Shown: positions 1 to 5,391 of the stretch, in pieces
Position numbering within the stretch: position 1 is the first letter of the stretch
Layout of the letters: the number at the start of each line of letters is the position of its first letter
Origin: Candidatus Cloacimonadota bacterium
GTDB lineage: Bacteria > Cloacimonadota > Cloacimonadia > Cloacimonadales > Cloacimonadaceae
Length of the DNA stretch: 5,391 nucleotides
NCBI GenBank assembly: GCA_023230025.1
Contig: JALNYD010000199.1
Coordinates: 1-5,391 of the forward strand
Reading direction: 5' to 3'
The notes under the pieces: generated by a model
The model's database searches: none
What the model saw: only the letters and a program-made list of their open reading frames with translations
What the model was told of the DNA's origin: nothing
Program-made: the position numbers and the translations under genes

Positions 1-1935
1 CTATTCAAGAGTCTCCCTGATGGCTTTGAAGCCAAGGGCGATATCTTTGTCTTTGTGGATGAGTGTCATCGCACCCAGTCCGGGGACTTTCACAAATCAA
101 TGCGCTCCATCCTGCCCAAGGCATTGTTCATCGGCTTTACCGGAACTCCACTACTGAGGAAAGATAAACGTACAACTCTGGAGATCTTTGGCAGATACAT
201 CGATACCTACAAGTTTGATGAGGCGGTGCGGGACAAGACCATCGTGGACCTGCGTTATGAAGCCAGGGATATCGACCAGCGCTTGACTTCCGAGGATAAG
301 ATCGACAAGTGGTTCGAGGCCAAGACCAAAGGATTGAAACCGCTTGCCAAGGCAGAACTTAAACGCAAATGGGCAAGCATGCAGAGAATCCTGAGCTCCA
401 AGAGCAGACTGGAGAAGATTGTGGCGGATATTCTGCTGGATATGGAAACCAAAGACCGCCTTGCCAGTGGCAGGGGCAACGCCCTGCTGGTGTCCGGATC
501 TATCTTCCAAGCCTGTAAGTATTATCAGCTCTTTCTGGAGCATGGTTTCACCAAGTGCGCCATCGTTACCTCTTACGTGCCCAATATCAATGACATCAAG
601 AAGCAGTATTCCGGAGACGACGACATCCCGGATGAGCTGTTGCAGTATCAGATCTATCAGCAGATGCTGGATGGCAAGCCGGTTGAGGCATTTGAAGATG
701 AAGCCAAGAAACGCTTTGTGGAGGAGCCAGGGCAGATGAAGCTCTTGATCGTGGTGGATAAATTGCTCACCGGCTTTGACGCACCATCTGCTACGTTTCT
801 CTATATCGATAAACATATGCAGGATCATGGCCTCTTTCAGGCTATCTGCCGAGTGAACCGGGTGGATGACGAAGACAAGGAATACGGCTTTGTTATAGAC
901 TACAAAGATCTCTTTTTCAAGCTGGACAAGGCGGTGATGGATTACACCTCAGGTGCCTTTGACAATTTTGATCCGGATGATGTAAGCGGGCTGCTGACAG
1001 ACAGGCTAACTAAGGCAAAAGAGCATCTTATGGAAGTGCTGGAGAGTGTGAAAGCACTCTGCGAGCCGGTGCAGCCACCCAAAGCCGAAAAAGACTATAT
1101 CCGCTATTTCTGTGGCAATCCGGACAACGCGGAAGACTTGGAAAATAACGAAGCCAAGCGCCTTCTGCTTTACAAGACCACTGCATCACTGGTGCGGGCC
1201 TATTCAGAGATCGCTTCAGAAATGGCAGAAGCTGGCTTTACCGATGAGGAAACCGCCTGTATAGTAAAAGACATCAGCTTCTTTGAGAATCTGAGGATGG
1301 TGATCAAGCTGGCGAGTGGAGACTATATTGACCTCAAGATGTATGAGCCTGCCATGCGGCATCTGATAGATGCTTATATTCAGGCAGAGGATAGCGTCAA
1401 GATCACCGCCTTTGACGATCTGGGCTTGATCGATCTGATCATCCAGAGGGGTCCGGCTGCTATCGATGAGCTTCCTGAGGCTATCAAAGACAATCAGGAA
1501 GCCACTGCCGAGACCATCGAGAACAACGTCCGCAAGACCATTATTGACGGTATGCCCGGCAACCCAATCTACTTCGAGCTTATGTCCAAACTGCTGGCAG
1601 AGATCATCAAGCAGAGGCGCAATCAAGCCTTGAGCTATCGGGAATACTTGCAGAAGATCATCGAACTTGCCAGGCAGGTGCGCAAGCCGGAAAGATCCCA
1701 AAGATATACCCCCAGGCTCGATACACCGGCCAAGCGTGCTTTCTATGACAATCTGGGCAGTGATGAAGGGCTTGCCGTATCCTTGGATGAAATCATCAGG
1801 AGAACCAAGAAAGCTGATTGGCGGGGTGACCTGATCAAGGAACGGGAAGTGAAACGGGCTATCCGCAGCCTGGTGAGCGATCCCGACCAGGTGGAAAAGA
1901 TCTTCGAACTGGCCAAGAACCAGCAGGAGTATTGA
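1..1935 (+). CDS. hsdR: Type I restriction enzyme R subunit (HsdR), 5'-truncated by the window edge
   Basis: This is the motor and nuclease subunit of a cytoplasmic type I restriction-modification complex, which translocates DNA with ATP and cuts unmethylated DNA far from the recognition site. The frame is open from base 1, and 644 residues are visible. Superfamily 2 helicase motifs appear in order: motif II as VDECH near visible residues 19-23, motif III-like GFTGTP at 45-50, motif V-like DKLLTGFDAP at 253-262, and motif VI QAICRVNR at 280-287. A long helical C-terminal region follows and ends in a typical HsdR tail (EREVKRAIRS, then KIFELAKNQQEY). The PD-(D/E)xK nuclease domain and Walker A motif expected in the first part of the protein lie before the window. 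HsdR proteins usually have about 1000 residues, so roughly the C-terminal two-thirds is present. No frameshift is seen. The first in-window ATG (55) is internal, not the start. The stop overlaps the next gene by one base. hsdM and hsdS are expected upstream. Confidence 0.95.
   Translation, partial: LFKSLPDGFEAKGDIFVFVDECHRTQSGDFHKSMRSILPKALFIGFTGTPLLRKDKRTTLEIFGRYIDTYKFDEAVRDKTIVDLRYEARDIDQRLTSEDKIDKWFEAKTKGLKPLAKAELKRKWASMQRILSSKSRLEKIVADILLDMETKDRLASGRGNALLVSGSIFQACKYYQLFLEHGFTKCAIVTSYVPNINDIKKQYSGDDDIPDELLQYQIYQQMLDGKPVEAFEDEAKKRFVEEPGQMKLLIVVDKLLTGFDAPSATFLYIDKHMQDHGLFQAICRVNRVDDEDKEYGFVIDYKDLFFKLDKAVMDYTSGAFDNFDPDDVSGLLTDRLTKAKEHLMEVLESVKALCEPVQPPKAEKDYIRYFCGNPDNAEDLENNEAKRLLLYKTTASLVRAYSEIASEMAEAGFTDEETACIVKDISFFENLRMVIKLASGDYIDLKMYEPAMRHLIDAYIQAEDSVKITAFDDLGLIDLIIQRGPAAIDELPEAIKDNQEATAETIENNVRKTIIDGMPGNPIYFELMSKLLAEIIKQRRNQALSYREYLQKIIELARQVRKPERSQRYTPRLDTPAKRAFYDNLGSDEGLAVSLDEIIRRTKKADWRGDLIKEREVKRAIRSLVSDPDQVEKIFELAKNQQEY
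1925..1929 (+). promoter_or_regulatory. Ribosome binding site of the metallopeptidase gene, inside the hsdR end
   Basis: AGGAG lies 5 bases before the ATG at 1935, an ideal Shine-Dalgarno spacing. It decides the start: an in-frame TTG at 1932 would leave only 2 bases of spacing. The site sits within the last codons of hsdR, and the hsdR stop and the next start overlap as TGATG, so the peptidase is probably translated by coupling to hsdR. Confidence 0.75.
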
Positions 1936-2690
1936 TGCCCAAAGCTGTTGCTACCAAAGCATCGAAAGATATCATCAGCCAGATCACAGTGGGCGACTAC
2001 AAGATTGATGTGGTACGCAAGAGCATCAAAAACCTGCATCTATCGGTCTATCCTCCCAGCGGGAGGATCAGGATCGCCGTTCCCAGGCAGATGGATGATG
2101 AGAGTATCCGCTTGCACATCGTTTCCAAACTGGGCTGGATCAAAAAGCACATCGCCAGATTCGAGCAGGTGGAGCGCCTTTCCCATCGTGAGTACATCAC
2201 AGGAGAAAGCCATTATCTGGAAGGGAAACGCTATCTCTTGAATGTGATTCCGGACTCCAGCATCAACCGGATCAAACTGAGAGGCGGAGCTTACATCGAC
2301 CTCTATGAAAAGTCCGGAACCCCTATCTGGCATCGTCCATTGATGCTACAGGAGTGGTATCGGGCCAGGCTCAAAGCCAGAGTGGAACCCCTGATCATCA
2401 AATGGCAGGACATAATCGGAGTACAAATCTCCGAGTGGGCGATCAAACAGATGAAGACCAAATGGGGCACTTGCAACATCCTCGCCAAGCGCATCTGGAT
2501 CAATCTGGAACTGGCCAAGAAACCGGAAGACTGCCTGGAATACATCATCGTCCACGAATTGCTGCACCTATTGGAAAAGCACCACAACAACAATTTCAAA
2601 GCCCTGATGGATAAATACCTTCCCGACTGGCGAGTCAGGAAGGATGTATTAAACAGATTCCCACTTAGCCATGAGGAGTGGGAATATTGA
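1935..2690 (+). CDS. YgjP-like (DUF45, M48/SprT-type) zinc metallopeptidase linked to hsdR
   Basis: This is a 251-residue predicted cytoplasmic zinc-dependent peptidase of the YgjP/DUF45 family. The zinc and catalytic motif HELLH is at residues 207-211 (H207, E208, H211), with a candidate third ligand in the following HH at 216-217. The family hallmark KWGTC (usually RWGSC) is at 176-180, and the N-terminal half has the family beta-rich layout, including KNLHLSVYPPSGRIRIAVP. There is no signal peptide or membrane segment. Length and both ends look complete. The ATG at 1935 is chosen for its AGGAG site and its one-base overlap with the hsdR stop. Genes of this family recur directly next to hsdR in type I loci, and databases often label them M48 or SprT family. 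The substrate is unknown; proteolytic control of HsdR, or clean-up after restriction, is inference only. A second in-frame TGA follows the stop directly (2691-2693). Confidence 0.92.
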   Translation: MPKAVATKASKDIISQITVGDYKIDVVRKSIKNLHLSVYPPSGRIRIAVPRQMDDESIRLHIVSKLGWIKKHIARFEQVERLSHREYITGESHYLEGKRYLLNVIPDSSINRIKLRGGAYIDLYEKSGTPIWHRPLMLQEWYRARLKARVEPLIIKWQDIIGVQISEWAIKQMKTKWGTCNILAKRIWINLELAKKPEDCLEYIIVHELLHLLEKHHNNNFKALMDKYLPDWRVRKDVLNRFPLSHEEWEY

Positions 2691-2754
2691 TGATTAGGGG
2701 CTGTAGAATATGTACACGAAGATAACCATTATTTAATTGAAAAAGGGAGATAGA
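2691..2754 (+). other. 64-base intergenic gap; possible weak promoter, no terminator
   Basis: This is the only non-coding stretch between genes and is AT-rich, especially 2721-2744. TAGAAT at 2704-2709 matches a sigma-70 -10 box at five of six positions, but no convincing -35 box lies 16-18 bases upstream, so promoter activity is weakly supported. No GC-rich inverted repeat followed by a T-run is present, so transcripts from the type I operon could continue into the McrB-like gene. An ATG at 2690 overlapping the peptidase stop opens only 11 codons before a stop at 2723-2725. Confidence 0.3.
2745..2749 (+). promoter_or_regulatory. Ribosome binding site of the McrB-like gene
   Basis: GGGAG lies 5 bases before the ATG at 2755 and supports that start over the next in-frame ATG (codon 18). 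Starting at codon 18 would remove the first strand of the EVE domain (NYWVF at residues 8-12). Confidence 0.75.
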
Positions 2755-5391
2755 ATGGCCGAATCGAGGCAGATTAACTATTGGGTTTTTCAAGCGAACC
2801 CAAAAATGTATGATCTTATAGGGGCTTTACGGGAGGGTAGCGTATCAAGGTGGAAAGTTAACGCGCACCGTGACAAGATTCATATAGGCGACAAAGTAAT
2901 AATTTGGGCAACTGGGACGGATGCAGGTTGTTACGCATTGGCTGAAGTGACGGGTGAACTGGATATGATTGCCAAAGACGAGAAAGAGAAAGTGTTTTAC
3001 AAAGACGAATCATATGCGCAAGCTCAACCTAGGGTGGAAATCTCCGTAACTCATAACCTGTATGATAGGCCTATACTGAGATCACAAATAGCCGATTTTA
3101 AAGAATTGGCAGATTTAAAAGTCGGTATGCAAGGTACTAATTTCACCGCTACAAAGAAGCAGTTTGAGACATTGGAAAGGCTGGCTCAAGCTTCAAGCCC
3201 CAATCAGTACACTAAACGCTATTGGATTTATACTCCAGGCAACAATGGCGACAAATGGTATGAGTTCTATGAACAGGGTATCATGGCTATCGGTTGGAAT
3301 GAATTGGGAGACCTAAGCCAGTTCTCTACGAAAGACGAGGTCGAGGTCGAGTTAAGAAGATTGAGTGGACAAAACGAGATCAAGAAAACCAATGATGCCT
3401 TGGCTAATTGGCAATTCAAACACGAGATCAGCATCGGCGATGTGATAATAGCCAAGAAGGGCCAGACAGTACTCTTGGGATACGGCGAAGTAAGTTCAGA
3501 TTTCCAATATGATCCAGATAAGCATGAATATAAAAAGTACCGAGAAGTCCAATGGATTAAGAATGGCGAATGGGAATTGAAACCCCCTCATACTCTTATT
3601 GCAAAAACACTCACTGAGATAACAAACTATCACACTGACCATCCTGATTATACCTACTATCAGGACTTTGCGCTGGCTGTGATGAACGGCGAAGTTATTG
3701 ATAATCCACCTGAACCACATCACGATCATCATACTGATCACCCGCTCAACCTCATCCTTTTTGGTCCTCCCGGTACCGGAAAGACTTATAACACGATCAA
3801 CAAGGCTGTGGCCATCGCAGAAAGCACATCAGAAGATGAGCTGGAGAGAAAATACCGAACCAGGGAAGAACTGACGGCCAGATACCGCCAATTGGTTGGT
3901 GAGGGAAGGATCGTATTCACCACTTTCCATCAGAGCATGAGCTATGAAGACTTCATCGAGGGGATCAAACCGGTCAATCGGAATGATGGCTCCCTATGTT
4001 ATGAAGTGTTGCCCGGAATCTTCAAAACACTCTGTGTACAATCCACTCAGGAAGATTTCAGGGTTGTAGACACGCATCACAAGGTCCTAAAACCCAGAGA
4101 CAGCGGTACTACCCCAATCAGTGATCAGGAATTCAGTAGAATGTATGATACTTATCTTGAAACCCTGCCTGATGATAGCGAGACTAAGCGCTCCAGGGTG
4201 ATTCTGTACACTGTAAGAGGAAATCCTTTTGATGTTTACAGAACTGCGAATAAGTTGAGTATCATGGTTCGGGCGGGATCAAAGCGTACCCCGAGTCAGA
4301 TATCAAAAAATGAACTGCTGCTGGTTTACAGAAAACGAAAGAGGCCCAATCTTATCTCTTATGAAGAAATTCTGATCGATGAGATACTGAAGCTGCGTGT
4401 AGCTGATCCAGAGCGCTCCGTCGATAGCAGTTTTGACCAGGCATACGCCAGACTTTGCTCTGACCTGAAATCAAGTCCTAATCATGTGATGAAGGTCAAT
4501 ACACCCAATGGAACTGAATTTGGCATATCCCTGAATGGTAGTGGCAATCTAACAGTGCATACTGCTCCAGAGTTCAAACCAAGTGTAACCATAACAAGGC
4601 AAAACATCTATTCCCACGCGATTGGAGAGGATGTCCCTCCATACGATAAGGGCTATTTTCTGGGTGTGCTGAGGCTATTGATTGATAAATACGGCTTCGA
4701 CGATAACACTCAAGATGGTTTTTCAGGTGCTGGAAACAGTCCGGAAGATTTTGAAACACTCTATGAGCTTCTAATTGAAGAAATCAGAGATAAACTATCT
4801 AACAATGAGAAGTATCTCTTGCATACAAAAATGGATCGTCCTCGTGAGGTAGTCAAGATATTGCCCAATAACACATTGGTAGTCAGTAGCCCGGATAATC
4901 GAACCTATGAAATTGACGTGCAGGCATTGCGTAAGCTATTCTTATTGGACAGAGATCCTAACACTTCATCAAGCAAAGACATCGATGAGATTACCGGCAA
5001 GTGGCACAGTTCCGCATACCGGGCTATATGGAGCAAGATCGTCATGATATCTGAAAGCCTGCAAACTGAATCTTCAGATGACCGGATGACAAACGTGGAA
5101 ACGAGTACCATTGAAGGTATCGAACAGGGCAACCACGATCTATCCTTAGCACCTAAGATCCTCATCATCGATGAGATAAACCGTGGTAATGTATCTCAGA
5201 TATTTGGAGAACTCATAACTCTGATAGAGCCTGATAAACGCGCCGGGATGAAGGAAGCCCTGGAGGTGACTCTGACATACAGCAAGAAGAAGTTCTCTGT
5301 GCCTTCAAACCTTTACATCATTGGTACCATGAACACCGCAGACCGTAGCGTTGAAGCCCTGGATACAGCTCTCCGGCGCAGATTCAGCTTT
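2755..5391 (+). CDS. mcrB: EVE-domain McrB-like AAA+ NTPase of a type IV restriction system, 3'-truncated by the window edge
   Basis: This is the predicted motor and modified-base reader of a McrBC-type system; McrB hydrolyses GTP and drives the McrC nuclease to cut DNA with modified bases. The frame is open for 879 codons without a stop. Residues 8-144 form an EVE (PUA-like) domain with NYWVF, HIGDKVIIWATG and GTNF. Residues 155-300 form a second PUA-like domain with RYWIYTPG, GIMAIGWNELGDL and GDVIIAKKGQ. A His-rich linker spans 319-330. The McrB motor then begins with Walker A GPPGTGKT at 337-344 and TTFHQSMSYEDFIEGIKP at 389-406. A large insertion covers about 431-798. Walker B ILIIDEINRGN is at 802-812, the McrB signature NTADRS at 860-865, and LRRRFSF at 873-879. 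In E. coli McrB the two Walker motifs are under 100 residues apart; here about 460. The C-terminus and a partner mcrC (PD-(D/E)xK nuclease) are expected downstream. In-frame ATA codons are more frequent than in hsdR, hinting at separate ancestry. Confidence 0.92.
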   Translation, partial: MAESRQINYWVFQANPKMYDLIGALREGSVSRWKVNAHRDKIHIGDKVIIWATGTDAGCYALAEVTGELDMIAKDEKEKVFYKDESYAQAQPRVEISVTHNLYDRPILRSQIADFKELADLKVGMQGTNFTATKKQFETLERLAQASSPNQYTKRYWIYTPGNNGDKWYEFYEQGIMAIGWNELGDLSQFSTKDEVEVELRRLSGQNEIKKTNDALANWQFKHEISIGDVIIAKKGQTVLLGYGEVSSDFQYDPDKHEYKKYREVQWIKNGEWELKPPHTLIAKTLTEITNYHTDHPDYTYYQDFALAVMNGEVIDNPPEPHHDHHTDHPLNLILFGPPGTGKTYNTINKAVAIAESTSEDELERKYRTREELTARYRQLVGEGRIVFTTFHQSMSYEDFIEGIKPVNRNDGSLCYEVLPGIFKTLCVQSTQEDFRVVDTHHKVLKPRDSGTTPISDQEFSRMYDTYLETLPDDSETKRSRVILYTVRGNPFDVYRTANKLSIMVRAGSKRTPSQISKNELLLVYRKRKRPNLISYEEILIDEILKLRVADPERSVDSSFDQAYARLCSDLKSSPNHVMKVNTPNGTEFGISLNGSGNLTVHTAPEFKPSVTITRQNIYSHAIGEDVPPYDKGYFLGVLRLLIDKYGFDDNTQDGFSGAGNSPEDFETLYELLIEEIRDKLSNNEKYLLHTKMDRPREVVKILPNNTLVVSSPDNRTYEIDVQALRKLFLLDRDPNTSSSKDIDEITGKWHSSAYRAIWSKIVMISESLQTESSDDRMTNVETSTIEGIEQGNHDLSLAPKILIIDEINRGNVSQIFGELITLIEPDKRAGMKEALEVTLTYSKKKFSVPSNLYIIGTMNTADRSVEALDTALRRRFSF
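2776..3186 (+). other. N-terminal EVE domain (modified-base reader) of the McrB-like protein
   Basis: Residues 8-144 carry the family pattern: an opening strand NYWVFQANP, a Trp-containing segment near SRWKVN (31-36), the central HIGDKVIIWATG (43-54) followed by AGCYALAEV (57-65), and a C-terminal GTNFTAT (127-133). EVE domains belong to the PUA superfamily and flip modified bases into a pocket. Several archaeal and bacterial McrB proteins use one in place of the E. coli-type DNA-binding domain. Which modification this copy reads cannot be told from sequence alone. Confidence 0.8.
3217..3654 (+). other. Second PUA/EVE-like domain of the McrB-like protein
   Basis: Residues 155-300 resemble the N-terminal domain common in other McrB-like proteins: RYWIYTPGNNGDKWYEF (155-171), GIMAIGWNELGDL (175-187), NWQF (218-221), IGDVIIAKKG (227-236) and LLGYGEV (240-246). 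The order of strand, helix, GWxELGDL, then GDxVxAxxG parallels EVE and PUA-like folds, but the residues differ strongly from the first domain. The two are therefore related only distantly, not a recent duplication. A nucleic-acid or modified-base reading role is inferred. Confidence 0.65.
4120..4401 (+). repeat. Protein-level repeat copy 1 inside the McrB motor insertion
   Basis: Residues 456-549. The pattern is a helix starting F460-x3-Y464, a beta hairpin with TVRGNPFDV (486-494), a strand around KLSIMV (500-505), a strand and helix near QISKNELLLVY (515-525), then a helix SYEEILIDEIL (535-545). It aligns by eye with copies 2 and 3 by the spacing of F-x3-Y, G-x2-F, the hydrophobic strand and the terminal Y-containing helix. 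The similarity is at protein level only; the DNA is not repetitive. Confidence 0.5.
4423..4698 (+). repeat. Protein-level repeat copy 2 inside the McrB motor insertion
   Basis: Residues 557-648. It opens with F560-x3-Y564, exactly 100 residues after the matching F460 of copy 1. NTPNGTEFGI (582-591) aligns with TVRGNPFDV, GNLTVHT (597-603) with KLSIMV, SVTITRQNIYSHAI (610-623) with QISKNELLLVY, and KGYFLGVLRLLIDKY (632-646) with SYEEILIDEIL. Confidence 0.5.
4741..5043 (+). repeat. Protein-level repeat copy 3 inside the McrB motor insertion
   Basis: Residues 663-763. It opens with F666-x3-Y670, 106 residues after F560. LYELLIEEI (669-677) is followed by a hairpin HTKMDRPREVVKI (690-702), the strand NNTLVVSS (705-712), TYEIDVQALRKLF (717-729) and, after a longer loop, a closing helix SAYRAIWSKIV (753-763). 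This copy has lost the G-x2-F of the hairpin. Its overall form resembles single modules I recall from other McrB-like NTPases. Confidence 0.5.

Noticed and set aside
151..828. 225-residue open frame on the - strand, opposite hsdR
   Set aside because: It lies fully antisense to well-conserved HsdR helicase motifs and has no recognisable domain; it is a shadow frame.
1216..1701. 161-residue open frame on the - strand, opposite the hsdR C-terminal region
   Set aside because: Antisense to the conserved HsdR frame with no family signature; a shadow frame.
1932..1934. TTG as alternative start of the metallopeptidase
   Set aside because: It is only 2 bases from the AGGAG site, while the adjacent ATG at 1935 has ideal spacing and a standard stop-start overlap.
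2354..2614. 86-residue + strand frame within the metallopeptidase gene
   Set aside because: It overlaps the HELLH and KWGTC region in another frame and its translation is low-complexity and Gln/His-rich; not a gene.
3337..3351. Short tandem GAGGTC GAGGTC GAG
   Set aside because: Only two and a half units, in coding sequence for alternating Glu and Val; no sign of a regulatory or phase-variable repeat.
4574..5168. Open frames on the - strand (4574-4759 and 4905-5168)
   Set aside because: They lie opposite the continuous McrB-like frame, are short, and show no recognisable protein features.

Overview
This window is a fragment of a bacterial DNA-defence (restriction) island, with every gene on the + strand. 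It holds three protein-coding genes: the 3' two-thirds of a type I restriction HsdR subunit (1-1935), a complete YgjP/DUF45-type zinc metallopeptidase (1935-2690), and the 5' part of a type IV, McrB-like AAA+ NTPase (2755 to the window end, still open). No RNA gene, insertion sequence, CRISPR array or attachment site is visible. No stretch over 300 bases lacks a gene; the only non-coding gap is 2691-2754.

Layout. The first two genes form one translational unit: the HsdR stop codon TGA shares its last A with the ATG of the peptidase, and the AGGAG ribosome binding site lies inside the HsdR coding end. A 64-base gap with its own GGGAG site then leads into the McrB-like gene. No terminator-like hairpin is seen in the gap, so read-through from the type I operon is possible.

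How the parts work together. HsdR is the ATP-dependent translocase and nuclease subunit of a type I system; its hsdM and hsdS partners should lie upstream, outside the window. The peptidase is a recurrent neighbour of hsdR and may act on the restriction complex or on damaged protein, but its substrate is unknown. The McrB-like protein carries two PUA-like (EVE-type) modified-base readers in front of a McrB NTPase motor, and should restrict DNA carrying foreign modifications together with a McrC nuclease expected just beyond the right edge. Its most unusual part is a roughly 370-residue insertion between the Walker A and Walker B halves of the motor, which looks like three diverged tandem copies of one module of about 90-100 residues.

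Organism. Base composition is intermediate, TGA is a stop, and both internal genes have good Shine-Dalgarno sites. This suits an ordinary bacterium and argues weakly against Bacteroidota, which rarely use strong Shine-Dalgarno sequences. The taxon cannot be fixed from this window.
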